DNA of 64,000 nt from Patescibacteria group bacterium (GCA_018061025.1 JAGOUY010000012.1:1-64000), one strand, 5' to 3'. Counted from the stretch's first letter, positions 40,423-48,824 are shown. The notes: generated by a model from the letters alone, not told the origin. Program-made: numbers and translations.

Positions 40423-41922
40423 TTACAGTGATGATAACGGCGCGCCGCTCTTATCCCCCATTAAACGCTTCACGACTAATTCAGCACTAATTAAACAGAT
40501 AGGCATTCCAATGCCTGGATTCGTGTTTGCGCCTACGTAATAGAGGTTTTTTACCTTTGGATTGATATTGTTTGGACGGAAGGTCGCGGTTTGTTTAAGG
40601 GTATGCGCCAAACCAAGCGCCGTCCCCTGAAAGCTGTTATAGCGCTCCACAAAATCTTTTACACAAAAAGTCTTTTGATACACAATTCTCGAGCGTAACT
40701 CGGGGATATTCATGGATTCAGACAAGGTGTCTAATATCTTTTCTGTCTTTTGCTTGAGAAGCTCTTCCGTATACTCAAGACCTGAAGCGATTGGGACTAA
40801 GACAAACAGATTTTCGTGGTCTGGGGGGGCAACCGTCGAATCCGTGACGGATGGGGCGCAGACGTAGATCGAGGGATCGGTGGGCCAGCGGGGTGTGTCA
40901 AACGTTTCTGCAAAGTTTTGCTTCCAATCTTTAGAGAATAATAAATTATGATGCGTGAGTGATGGAATGCGTCCTTTGACCCCAAGATAGAGAATGAGAG
41001 CCGAAGGCGCTAAGACGCGTGACTTCCAGTATTTCTCGTCGTATTGTCTATATTCTTTAGACAAAAGCTGCGTGTCGGTGTGATGAATGTCTGCATTTGA
41101 AACGATAATATCTGCCCGTACTTCTTGACCGTTGGCGAGACGAATACCGACCGCTCGACCATCTTCTACTAGAATCTTTTCGACGGGAGCATCTGTTTGA
41201 AGCTTGACTCCATACTTTTTTGCAAGACGAACAAGTGCGTTGATAATTTCATAGATGCCCATTTTTGGATAATAGACCCCCATCTTGAAGTCTATATAGT
41301 TCATGATGCTATAGAGGGCAGGCGTCGCATACGGAGAACTACCTAGAAAGACGAGTTGGTACTCTAATATCTTTTGCAGCGCATCACTTTTAAAGAAGCG
41401 TGAGATGTAGGCGTGCATGTTGGTGAAGACGGATAAACGCCGTCCATTCTTGAGCGCTTCCCAAGTGAAGAGGTCGCGGAATGTATCGTAATTTTTGTAC
41501 ATGAACGAGCGCTTGGAGAGCGTATATGCTTCGCCTGCTCGCTTGAGATAGTCTTTTAATTTTTCGCATGATCCAGGCTCCAACGCTTCGAGCGTGGATC
41601 GGTCGCGTTCAATGTCAGAATAGATGTCGACTTGCTTGCCTTCATCTTTAAAAAAGATCCGATACGAAGGCCCAAGGCGGACAAGGTCAAGATGATCCTC
41701 GACCCGCTCCCCCATCAGTTCAAAAAAATGTTCAAAAATATCTGGCATGAGATACCACGATGGCCCCATATCAAAGCGAAAGCCCTCAGCCTCAAAGATG
41801 CTCGCGCGTCCGCCGAATTGTTCATTCTTTTCGAAGACTTGGACGGCATACCCTTGTTTGGCAAGCAGACAAGCGGTAGCTAGGCCTCCGATGCCTGAAC
41901 CGATAATAATGACGGATTTCAT
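40423..41922 (-). CDS. crtI: Phytoene desaturase (CrtI type)
   Basis: 499-aa FAD enzyme that introduces four double bonds into phytoene, giving lycopene. N-terminal dinucleotide motif VIIIGSGIGGLATACLLAKQG, FRFDMGPSWYLMPD, and the C-terminal FAD motif LYYVGANTNPGIGMPICLIS as in bacterial CrtI. ATG overlaps the crtB stop by 4 nt (ATGA). Only one CrtI-like protein is seen; the 3,4-desaturase (CrtD) of the full bacterioruberin route is not in the window. Confidence 0.95.
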   Translation of the reverse strand: MKSVIIIGSGIGGLATACLLAKQGYAVQVFEKNEQFGGRASIFEAEGFRFDMGPSWYLMPDIFEHFFELMGERVEDHLDLVRLGPSYRIFFKDEGKQVDIYSDIERDRSTLEALEPGSCEKLKDYLKRAGEAYTLSKRSFMYKNYDTFRDLFTWEALKNGRRLSVFTNMHAYISRFFKSDALQKILEYQLVFLGSSPYATPALYSIMNYIDFKMGVYYPKMGIYEIINALVRLAKKYGVKLQTDAPVEKILVEDGRAVGIRLANGQEVRADIIVSNADIHHTDTQLLSKEYRQYDEKYWKSRVLAPSALILYLGVKGRIPSLTHHNLLFSKDWKQNFAETFDTPRWPTDPSIYVCAPSVTDSTVAPPDHENLFVLVPIASGLEYTEELLKQKTEKILDTLSESMNIPELRSRIVYQKTFCVKDFVERYNSFQGTALGLAHTLKQTATFRPNNINPKVKNLYYVGANTNPGIGMPICLISAELVVKRLMGDKSGAPLSSL

Positions 41923-42794
41923 AGAAATATAGCTTTTATCTTTTCGAACATACTTGTTCGTGCCCGTTGCCGATAGATGTCGTATCCTTGCTGCTCAATC
42001 TTGCGGAGGATCAGACGATAGAGATCACTCCCCGCTCGCACACCTCGTCTGCCACGTGGATGAAGAAGCGCGATGCCTTGATTAGCCTCTTCATAGAGGG
42101 CGTCGGCGCGAGCGATTTGGAATTGCATCCAAGCCATAAATCGTTCATCTGCGATATGATTTTCAATGTCATCATCAGATAATCCAAACTGTTTCAATTC
42201 ATCCTGCGGAAGATAGATACGACCTCTTTCCTCGAAATCTTCACGGATGTCTCTTAGGAAATTCGTGAGCTGCATGGCATATCCAAGCTTCTCTGCGTAG
42301 GGAAGCGCCTCTGGGCTTGTAAACCCAATAACATATGTCATCATCAGACCAACCACGGCCGCGGAACCATACATGTATCGCGTAAGATCCTCATATGTTC
42401 CGTAACGTGAGCAGGTCAGATCTTGCTGCATGGCCTGTAAAAAGTCCGTCGCGTAGTGCTCAGGGATATGGTAGCGCTGGAACAATTCACGTGCGGCAGA
42501 CAGAACGGGATCGTGGACCGTACCCTTGCCCGACTCCTGCCATGCTGCTTGCCATACGCGCAATGATTCAAGAGAAGAGAGACCTTCCGTCATTTGCGCG
42601 ACTTGATATTGGTCACGCAGATGTTTTGCTCCCGTTACGGTATCCACCATCTCATCTGGCACGCGAAAAAACGCATACAATACGTGCGTTGCTTCGCGGA
42701 TCTCGCGCGGAAAGAGACGCGTGGCCCAATAATAACTCGTGCCGTATTCATGATGAATACGGCGACAGACCTCAACAGCCTCAGAATAATTCAT
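41919..42794 (-). CDS. crtB: Phytoene synthase
   Basis: 291 aa. Condenses two GGPP to phytoene. First Asp motif DEMVD in AFFRVPDEMVDTV, second in LTNFLRDIREDFEERGRIYLP, plus the SYYWATRLFPREIR start typical of squalene/phytoene synthases. It follows crtE with a 2-nt gap and overlaps crtI. Squalene synthase is the alternative, excluded by the crtI partner. Confidence 0.95.
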   Translation of the reverse strand: MNYSEAVEVCRRIHHEYGTSYYWATRLFPREIREATHVLYAFFRVPDEMVDTVTGAKHLRDQYQVAQMTEGLSSLESLRVWQAAWQESGKGTVHDPVLSAARELFQRYHIPEHYATDFLQAMQQDLTCSRYGTYEDLTRYMYGSAAVVGLMMTYVIGFTSPEALPYAEKLGYAMQLTNFLRDIREDFEERGRIYLPQDELKQFGLSDDDIENHIADERFMAWMQFQIARADALYEEANQGIALLHPRGRRGVRAGSDLYRLILRKIEQQGYDIYRQRARTSMFEKIKAIFL

Positions 42795-42796
42795 TA

Positions 42797-43861
42797 TTAG
42801 TGTGTGCGCTGGCGGATGAATTGCACCAGACCCTCTAATTCTTCGGTTTGGACACGTTGTTTTTTGAGACCGGCGAGGGCTTGCAGAGCATTCTCGAATA
42901 GGACATTCATCCGTGTCTGACCTGCTACAAACGCTCCGGAGTCTTCAAATAAGGCCTGGACTGCGGGGCGGTCGGCTTCCGTGAGCTCTTTGCCGAGATA
43001 GCCCTGTAGCGTCTGCTTTTGCTCCTCTGTTCCATGTTTTATGACGTGTTGCGTAAAGACGGTATGTTGGCGCTCTCTTAAGTCTGTGAGGACGGCTTTC
43101 CCGGTATGTTTTGCACTTTGTGTGAGATCAAGATAGTCGTCTTGAATTTGAAAGGCGAGACCAATGGCCGTTCCAAAGGCATCGCACCCTGATAAGACTT
43201 TTTTAGAGGCGCCTGCTAACACCGCTCCAATACGAAGTGGACGGACGAACGTATAGCTCGCCGTTTTAAGCAGCATTTTAATATCAATCAAACCTGTGTC
43301 GACGGATGCGCGCGCGGCTGAATCAATATCCACCATTTCGCCGATCATCACTTCTTGCACCATCACATCATACTCCTCCAATGCAGCGCGTAGACGCTTT
43401 TGTGAATGGCCCGGTACGCCATGACGCAACATACGATTGGCGGCGGCATGCAATAAATCCCCTAAAAGAATGGCGTGACCACAGCCAATATGTTCTAAAT
43501 CTCCAAAACGCACTTCTTGTTTCAATACCTCTTGCGCAAAGCGATGAAGTGTGGGAACACCGTGACGCTCTGTTCCATGATCAATAATGTCATCATGGAC
43601 CAAGGCGAATAAATGGAAACATTCAAGGCCGGAGACGTAGCGCAGCACATCATCCGTAACCGTTCCTCCTAGCATCGCATATCCAAGGGTGGCGACATAC
43701 GGCCGCACGCGTTTCCCGCCAGAGGCGGCCAACGTCAATACGTGGTGCGACGTTTTTGTGAGAAATGGGTCTTCTGACAAGTGAGAAAACGCTTCCACCT
43801 GCCGACGCATTTCGTGTAAAAAAATAGGGTCAAATTGTTGTTTGAAGGTTTGGATATTCAT
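42797..43861 (-). CDS. crtE: Geranylgeranyl diphosphate synthase-type polyprenyl synthase
   Basis: 354 aa. trans-Prenyl diphosphate synthase. First Asp-rich motif VHDDIIDHGTERHG, second FQIQDDYLDLTQSAKHTGK, and GGKRVRPYVATLGYAML early on. Two residues on the helix before the first motif (FHLFALVHDD) control chain length; by context GGPP is the product. The ATG overlaps the murG stop by 4 nt, so its translation is coupled to the cell-wall genes. Confidence 0.93.
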   Translation of the reverse strand: MNIQTFKQQFDPIFLHEMRRQVEAFSHLSEDPFLTKTSHHVLTLAASGGKRVRPYVATLGYAMLGGTVTDDVLRYVSGLECFHLFALVHDDIIDHGTERHGVPTLHRFAQEVLKQEVRFGDLEHIGCGHAILLGDLLHAAANRMLRHGVPGHSQKRLRAALEEYDVMVQEVMIGEMVDIDSAARASVDTGLIDIKMLLKTASYTFVRPLRIGAVLAGASKKVLSGCDAFGTAIGLAFQIQDDYLDLTQSAKHTGKAVLTDLRERQHTVFTQHVIKHGTEEQKQTLQGYLGKELTEADRPAVQALFEDSGAFVAGQTRMNVLFENALQALAGLKKQRVQTEELEGLVQFIRQRTH

Positions 43862-44949
43862 ACACGAGAGGCAAGATGGTGGAGAATCCGTTTTGCGAAG
43901 GCGGTGCCGTCATCCGTAGGAAAAAATGCATTTGCTCGCTCCCCCATGGCTTGCCGTTCTGAGCGATCCTGCAAGAGAATTTTGGCACTGCTTACCACAT
44001 CCTCATCAAAGGTGGAAGAAGCTTGATCGAATACCATCACCGCTCCGCGCTCTTCAAAAGCGTGCGCATTTGCTTCTTGCTGAGTATCAGGAATAGGGAT
44101 AATAAGAGCGGCTTTTTTTAAGCCTGCTATTTCTGACAAGGTGCCGATACCCGCACGCGTTATCTCTAGATCTGCAGCCGCATGCGCACGCCCCATCTCT
44201 TCTCCGCTTAACAACGAACGGACGACATAGCCTTTACGTTGTCGCTGTTGTAAATGCGTATCTTTACCTTGTCCCGTGACATGGATGATCTGCGTAAAGC
44301 GCAATAAGACGTCGAGCGTTCGCTCCACAAATATGTTCAAGGCATGCGCTCCCTGTCCCCCTCCGTAGACACACACGATCGACTGATGAGGATCAAGTCC
44401 GAAGGCCTTCACCGCGGCTTCACGCGTAGGGAGAGCGATATGTGCATACCGCATAGGCGTGGTTAACGGTTCATCGCTTACCCGTTCACCAAATGGACGT
44501 TTTTCATACTCAAAAGAAGTCGTCACACTCATGCACTGCTGAGCAATCAAACGATTGGCGAGACCTGGTTCAAGATCTAACTGATGTGCGAAGCAAGGAA
44601 TGTGTTTTGCGGCCGCCACTCGGATCACGGGTACCGCGGTAAACCCTCCAACGGTAATAACGGCATCTGGTTTCAGAGCTTCTATCAATTGCTTAGCCAT
44701 CTTACGTGCTTGCAACCACTGGTAAGGGAAGGTGATCCAGCCTAAAGAGGGATAGCGCGGCCACTTGGCGACGGCTAATGTAAAAAATTTTATCCCTTCC
44801 GCTTCGATCAACATTTTTTCAGGACCGTTAGGCGTCCCGATCCAGCTACACGTGAGTTGGCGCGGTCCATGACGTTTCAACGCCTTAATTACTGCTAATA
44901 AAGGCGTCACCGGCCCCAGACTTCCTCCTCCCACAAACACAATATTCAT
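43858..44949 (-). CDS. murG: UDP-GlcNAc--lipid I GlcNAc transferase MurG
   Basis: 363 aa, GT-B fold. Makes lipid II on the inner membrane face. The N-terminal loop reads VFVGGGSLGPVTPLLAVI: the family's GGTGGHxxP His is Pro here. The middle has VITVGGFTAVPVIRVAA; the donor site has YGGGQGAHALNIFVE and EITRAGIGTLSEIAGL. The His-to-Pro change may alter catalysis or reflect a lineage variant. Third gene of mraY-ftsW-murG. Confidence 0.93.
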   Translation of the reverse strand: MNIVFVGGGSLGPVTPLLAVIKALKRHGPRQLTCSWIGTPNGPEKMLIEAEGIKFFTLAVAKWPRYPSLGWITFPYQWLQARKMAKQLIEALKPDAVITVGGFTAVPVIRVAAAKHIPCFAHQLDLEPGLANRLIAQQCMSVTTSFEYEKRPFGERVSDEPLTTPMRYAHIALPTREAAVKAFGLDPHQSIVCVYGGGQGAHALNIFVERTLDVLLRFTQIIHVTGQGKDTHLQQRQRKGYVVRSLLSGEEMGRAHAAADLEITRAGIGTLSEIAGLKKAALIIPIPDTQQEANAHAFEERGAVMVFDQASSTFDEDVVSSAKILLQDRSERQAMGERANAFFPTDDGTAFAKRILHHLASRV

Positions 44950-44952
44950 ACA

Positions 44953-46077
44953 TTAGCGTACCCGGGCATTATTACTGCGCGGAATCCCTGCTAATAGCCC
45001 TAGGGCAGCCAAAAGTGAGACCATGGCAGAACCACCGTGAGAAATAAGCGGGAGCGTAACCCCCGTCATCGGCATCAACCCCGTCATAGAGCCGACGTTC
45101 AAAAATAATTGAACAGCGATCCACACTCCGACTCCAGCCGCGATATATCGACCAAACGGATCACGCGCTTCACGGGAGATCGTAAAACAGCGCCAAATCA
45201 AACCGGCGAACACCAGTAAGAGGGCGAGCATGATCACGAAGCCAAGCTCTTCTGCAATCACGGCAGAGATCGAGTCCGCCTCGACTTCTGGGAGGTACAA
45301 AAACTTTTGGCGTGAATGCCCATACCCAAGACCGAACCAACCTCCTGATCCGACCGCTAAAATAGCTTGGTTGATGTGGTATCCGACTCCTAATGGATCG
45401 AGTTCAGGATGAAGAAACGCAGTAAAGCGACGAGCGCGATATTGGGAGTGACGAATGAGGAGCGTCAACATCCCTATTCCCATGACAGATAACCCCGCGA
45501 ACCATACGACGGGTGCCCCCGATAAAAAATAGACGAACAAGGACATGAGCACAATCACGGCCATCGAACCTGTGTCAGGCTGCAAGATCACGAGGAGCAT
45601 GACGGCTCCCAGTGCCGCTAAGAATGGAATCAACCCATTTTCTAACGTGTGATGGTCACGCTGTCCTTCGCGATTTGCAAGCCAAGCTGACAAGTAGATG
45701 AGAAAGGTTAGTTTTACAAATTCTGTCGGCTGGATCGTAAAGGCCCCTAAATCAATCCAACCCCGTGCCCCACCCAATTCAAGGCCGATCCCAGGAATGA
45801 ATACGAGCGTAAGCGCGATAAGGCTCCCAATCAGGGCAAAGAGCGCAAAGCGTCGCCAGACACGATAGTCAATCAGGGCAAGCGTGAAGAACGCGATGAG
45901 TCCCGGTAAAATGCCGTTCGTGAGTTGATGTTTTACAAAGTAAAGACTTGATCCAGAACGTGAGAGCGCGACCGGCCCCGTCGCAGACAACAACATAACG
46001 AGCCCAAATACTAATAACCCTAGGGTGGTCCACAGGATCCCCGGATCAAGAGCACGAAAGCGGTCGAGGGCGCGCAT
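44953..46077 (-). CDS. ftsW: SEDS-family peptidoglycan glycosyltransferase FtsW/RodA
   Basis: 374 aa, ten membrane segments. Polymerises lipid II with a class B PBP partner. Signatures: LVFIPGIGLELGGARGWIDLG with the key Glu-Gly-Ala-Arg-Gly-Trp region, FTIQPTEFVKLTFLIYLSAW, and the C-terminal LMPMTGVTLPLISHGGSAM. Position between mraY and murG favours FtsW over RodA. Gaps of 3 and 6 nt to neighbours. Confidence 0.94.
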   Translation of the reverse strand: MRALDRFRALDPGILWTTLGLLVFGLVMLLSATGPVALSRSGSSLYFVKHQLTNGILPGLIAFFTLALIDYRVWRRFALFALIGSLIALTLVFIPGIGLELGGARGWIDLGAFTIQPTEFVKLTFLIYLSAWLANREGQRDHHTLENGLIPFLAALGAVMLLVILQPDTGSMAVIVLMSLFVYFLSGAPVVWFAGLSVMGIGMLTLLIRHSQYRARRFTAFLHPELDPLGVGYHINQAILAVGSGGWFGLGYGHSRQKFLYLPEVEADSISAVIAEELGFVIMLALLLVFAGLIWRCFTISREARDPFGRYIAAGVGVWIAVQLFLNVGSMTGLMPMTGVTLPLISHGGSAMVSLLAALGLLAGIPRSNNARVR

Positions 46078-46083
46078 GAGAAT

Positions 46084-47136
46084 TTAGATACGATCAATCA
46101 AGGCGAGGACAGAACCGATCCCGGCACATACGAATGAGATAAGCCAAAAACGCATCACGATTTGTGGCTCGGTCCAGCCCACGGCTTCAAAGTGATGATG
46201 CACAGGCGTACTGTGGAAAATTTTCTTGCCACGGATCTTCTTACTTGCTACCTGCACGAGGACAGATAAGCTCTCCATCACAAACGGTAAACCGATCACG
46301 AGGAGCAGGAGCGGTTGATTTGTCATGAGGGCAACCACACCCAGCACGGTTCCAAGTGACATTGCTCCCGTATCTCCCATCATGATAGAGGCAGGATTAA
46401 CATTAAACCAAAGAAATCCTAGGAGGGTTCCAATAATAACCGCGCACAGCGTGGCCAAATCTGTACGTCCTTGTGCCCAGGCGATCACGGCGTACGCTCC
46501 AAAGGCGGTAAGCAATCCCCCTCCCGCTAACCCATCCAAACCGTCTGTTTCGTTGACGGACAGGGAGGTGGCTACGATCGTCAAGATGAAAAACGGGACA
46601 TACCACCAACCAATATTATATGTTCCAACAAAAGGGATATGTAATTGATCCCAACCTAACTTTGTATAAAACCACCACGCTCCTACGACAGCAATGAGTG
46701 TATACGATAAGATTCTATGTCGTTTGCGTAACCCACCCCCGCGTGGACCCAAACGACGCACGTTCCAGTAATCGTCGATTAAACCAACCACGGCGGCGGC
46801 GAACATCAGGCCCAAGGGTAACCAGGTTTGCCCACGTGACAGGAAGGATATTTTGCAGGCGAGACTCCCCTCCCCCATCAGGTTACAGGCTTCCCCAAAG
46901 ACTAGGGCAAGCACGAGGACAACGCCCCACATGGCAATCCCGCCCATGGTCGGCATCCCTGCTTTTGCTTTATGCAGGGTCGCCATAACAGGCGCGCTTG
47001 CCAAGTCACGAATATTTTTTCCCATCTTGGCGGCACGCAGGAGCCGGATCAAGATCGGCATGAGTAAAAAAACCCCGCCAAAGGCCAAGGCCATCATGCC
47101 CAACGGTCGCGCTACAAAAAAGGTGGGGTCCGTCAT
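46084..47136 (-). CDS. mraY: Phospho-N-acetylmuramoyl-pentapeptide transferase MraY
   Basis: 350 aa, ten membrane helices. Forms lipid I from UDP-MurNAc-pentapeptide and undecaprenyl phosphate. Catalytic Asp pair in VVGLIDDYWNV, then NETDGLDGLAGG, MMGDTGAMSLG, and the His-rich loop FHSTPVHHHFEAVGW. All signatures present. Eight nt after a small membrane protein gene. Confidence 0.97.
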   Translation of the reverse strand: MTDPTFFVARPLGMMALAFGGVFLLMPILIRLLRAAKMGKNIRDLASAPVMATLHKAKAGMPTMGGIAMWGVVLVLALVFGEACNLMGEGSLACKISFLSRGQTWLPLGLMFAAAVVGLIDDYWNVRRLGPRGGGLRKRHRILSYTLIAVVGAWWFYTKLGWDQLHIPFVGTYNIGWWYVPFFILTIVATSLSVNETDGLDGLAGGGLLTAFGAYAVIAWAQGRTDLATLCAVIIGTLLGFLWFNVNPASIMMGDTGAMSLGTVLGVVALMTNQPLLLLVIGLPFVMESLSVLVQVASKKIRGKKIFHSTPVHHHFEAVGWTEPQIVMRFWLISFVCAGIGSVLALIDRI

Positions 47137-47144
47137 AAGATACG

Positions 47145-47528
47145 TTACGTATTTATTCTAACGAGGTGCCACAAGGCCATCATCCAAGGGATACTCCAGA
47201 GGATGGCTAAGAGGAAAAAGCTCCAGGCTTGATAGAGGTCTTCACGATAGACGCCGTAGGCCCAGATAAAATCGGCCATGACTAACACGAGCCAGGTGGC
47301 GGGGAATAAAAAAATCCATCCCCAAGCTCCGATAGCATCGATCCCGACATAAATATTATAATGTAAGACGAGCAGACCACTCGTCGCTTGGCCATGCAGG
47401 CTCACCATGCGTGCGATAAACCAAGCACTCCCTCCTACCATAAAAAGGAGGGTGGCAATCGTTACCACCTTTACCCACGGGTCCTGCCAAGCGCGCTTAG
47501 CAGAAAAGAGCCATTGTTCAACGGTCAT
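47145..47528 (-). CDS. Small membrane protein heading the mraY operon, 127 aa
   Basis: Not recognised. Three or four hydrophobic helices (VVTIATLLFMVGGSAWFIARM; WGWIFLFPATWLVLVMADFIWAYG; FFLLAILWSIPWMMALW), aromatic-rich, short loops. It is the first gene of an operon running to crtI, with TAGAAT 8 nt before the ATG. The position suggests an envelope role, but nothing in the sequence names one. Confidence 0.75.
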   Translation of the reverse strand: MTVEQWLFSAKRAWQDPWVKVVTIATLLFMVGGSAWFIARMVSLHGQATSGLLVLHYNIYVGIDAIGAWGWIFLFPATWLVLVMADFIWAYGVYREDLYQAWSFFLLAILWSIPWMMALWHLVRINT

Positions 47529-47536
47529 CTAGAGCT

Positions 47537-47542
47537 ATTCTA
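47537..47542 (-). promoter_or_regulatory. -10-like element TAGAAT of the mraY-crtI operon
   Basis: TAGAAT with 8 nt to the ATG at 47528; no other promoter was noticed before crtI. Confidence 0.5.
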
Positions 47543-47629
47543 CTCAAGAATACGTGAAACGTGAAGCGTGCAACACGAATCTCTGAATATACACCCCTTA
47601 ATGCTCCCAGGACGTACGTCCTAACCCCG

Positions 47630-47878
47630 TTATTCGACCTGTACGACTTCCTTTACTTCTGGCACCATTTCCTTGAGCGTATCCTCAATCCCCGCTTTTA
47701 GGGTCATTTCTGACATAGGGCAGCCAACACAGGAACCCTGCATACGAACCTGGACGAGACCTGTTTCCATATTTACATCGACTAACTCGACATTGCCGCC
47801 GTGCATGGCTAACCCCTGGCGTAGGACTTGTAGGACATTTTCGATATCTTGGGATAACTGTTCTTTGGTTTTGGACAT
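47630..47878 (-). CDS. NifU C-terminal domain protein (Fe-S scaffold/carrier)
   Basis: 82-aa single Nfu domain. Cluster-binding CxxC in MQGSCVGCPMSEMTLK, preceded by MHGGNVELVDVNMETGLVQV. Transfers [4Fe-4S] or [2Fe-2S] clusters to apoproteins such as the RumA-type methyltransferase or Rieske protein of this window. Monocistronic, TAATCT 8 nt before the ATG. Confidence 0.93.
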   Translation of the reverse strand: MSKTKEQLSQDIENVLQVLRQGLAMHGGNVELVDVNMETGLVQVRMQGSCVGCPMSEMTLKAGIEDTLKEMVPEVKEVVQVE

Positions 47879-47886
47879 ATTTAGGT

Positions 47887-47892
47887 AGATTA
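47887..47892 (-). promoter_or_regulatory. -10-like element TAATCT of the NifU-like gene
   Basis: TAATCT with 8 nt to the ATG at 47878. Confidence 0.5.
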
Positions 47893-47961
47893 AGCCAAAA
47901 CTCGACGCTTGACAAGCTCACGGTATTCCTCTAAGATAAGCCCATATTTTTAAGGAAAGGC

Positions 47962-48032
47962 CTTAGGCGTCAGGGATTAGGCATCAGCCTTGATCCGTCC
48001 TGAAGCCTCACGCCTGACTCCTGATTCCTAAT
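47962..48032. repeat. Short dispersed repeat (GGCGTCAGG family), copy 2, as an inverted pair
   Basis: TTAGGCGTCAGGGATTAGGC is followed by the roughly inverted CGCCTGACTCCTGATTCCTAA. It occupies the whole leader of rpmA and could form a hairpin. Confidence 0.5.
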
Positions 48033-48037
48033 ATCCT

Positions 48038-48346
48038 ATGGCTCACAAAAAAGCAGGTGGTTCTACCAGTAATGGGCGCGATTCCCATGGTCAACGCTTA
48101 GGCGTGAAAAAGTACGCGGGCGAAGTTGTTCGCACCGGTAATATTTTGGTTCGCCAACGCGGCACGAAAGTTCGTCCTGGCACCAACGTCGGTATCGGCA
48201 AAGACGACACCTTGTTCGCCTTGGCTAACGGCATGGTCAAATTCACCAACCGCCGCGTCCGCCGCTTCACCGGCGCCTTCAAGATGGTGAAGTTCGCGAA
48301 CGTGATTCCTTACGTCAAGCAGACGGCAACGGTGGCTGCGAAATAA
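48038..48346 (+). CDS. rpmA: Ribosomal protein bL27
   Basis: 102 aa. The flexible N-terminus [20 protein letters not shown] reaches the peptidyl-transferase centre; no cleavable extension of the Firmicutes kind. [24 protein letters not shown] is typical. Not paired with rplU. A repeat-derived hairpin precedes it and a strong terminator follows. Confidence 0.98.
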   Translation: MAHKKAGGSTSNGRDSHGQRLGVKKYAGEVVRTGNILVRQRGTKVRPGTNVGIGKDDTLFALANGMVKFTNRRVRRFTGAFKMVKFANVIPYVKQTATVAAK

Positions 48347-48361
48347 TCTAAACGATCAAAA

Positions 48362-48396
48362 TAAAACACCCTCGATAATCATCGAGGGTGTTTTAT
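48362..48396. terminator. Rho-independent terminator of rpmA
   Basis: Perfect stem TAAAACACCCTCGAT / ATCGAGGGTGTTTTA with a small loop. Confidence 0.95.
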
Positions 48397-48450
48397 CTCT
48401 ATCGGTGGTTCATGATCTATCTATTCCGGATCGAGAGGAACCTCTCCCCT

Positions 48451-48482
48451 CCTGTCATTCCCGCGAAGGCGGGAACCCAGCC
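48451..48482. repeat. Left 32-bp arm of the inverted repeat flanking a GIY-YIG gene
   Basis: Begins CCTGTCATTCCCGCGAAGGC. It is itself a palindrome around CCCGC-gaag-GCGGG and is the exact reverse complement of 48793-48824. Confidence 0.92.
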
Positions 48483-48501
48483 TCGATGGCTCCGTACTCC
48501 G

Positions 48502-48783
48502 TCAGATCTCATCATACAGATCTTTCCAGTCTGGATTTCTTTCTTCAATGAGCCGTATCTTCCACGAGCGATTCCATTTCTTGAGTTGCTTTTCTCTTGT
48601 TATTACTCCTCGAATATCGTCACCTTCTTGATAATAGACGAGCTTATCTATTGCATGCTCTTGGGTAAAGCCTTTTACAAGCTTTTCTTTGTGTTCGTAT
48701 ACTCTCTTTTTTAAGTCACTTGTAACCCCAATGTAGAGTGTACCGTTTCTTTTGTTTGCAAGGATGTACACGCAGTATGTCAT
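48502..48783 (-). CDS. GIY-YIG nuclease domain protein (short, UvrC-N-like), copy 1
   Basis: 93 aa from ATG 48783 (MTYCVYILANKRNGTLYIGV). GIY-YIG is seen as CVYIL...LYIGVTSDLKKRVYEHK with the catalytic Arg and a later Glu in LVYYQEGDDIRGVITREKQLKKW. Longer upstream starts run into the flanking repeat. It cuts DNA in characterised relatives; here the stand-alone domain's target is unknown. Precisely bracketed by a perfect 32-bp inverted repeat (20 nt past the stop, 9 nt before the start). Confidence 0.9.
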   Translation of the reverse strand: MTYCVYILANKRNGTLYIGVTSDLKKRVYEHKEKLVKGFTQEHAIDKLVYYQEGDDIRGVITREKQLKKWNRSWKIRLIEERNPDWKDLYDEI

Positions 48784-48792
48784 AGCCTTCTG

Positions 48793-48824
48793 GGCTGGGT
48801 TCCCGCCTTCGCGGGAATGACAGG
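48793..48824. repeat. Right 32-bp arm of the inverted repeat flanking a GIY-YIG gene
   Basis: Exact reverse complement of 48451-48482, ending GGGAATGACAGG. Confidence 0.92.

Noticed and set aside
40423..41922. CrtI as carotenoid 3,4-desaturase CrtD
   Set aside because: It is the only desaturase and is translationally coupled to crtB, so phytoene desaturase is the simpler reading.
48451..48824. Calling the GIY-YIG cassette an insertion sequence
   Set aside because: No transposase and no target-site duplication could be identified; described as a repeat-flanked gene instead.
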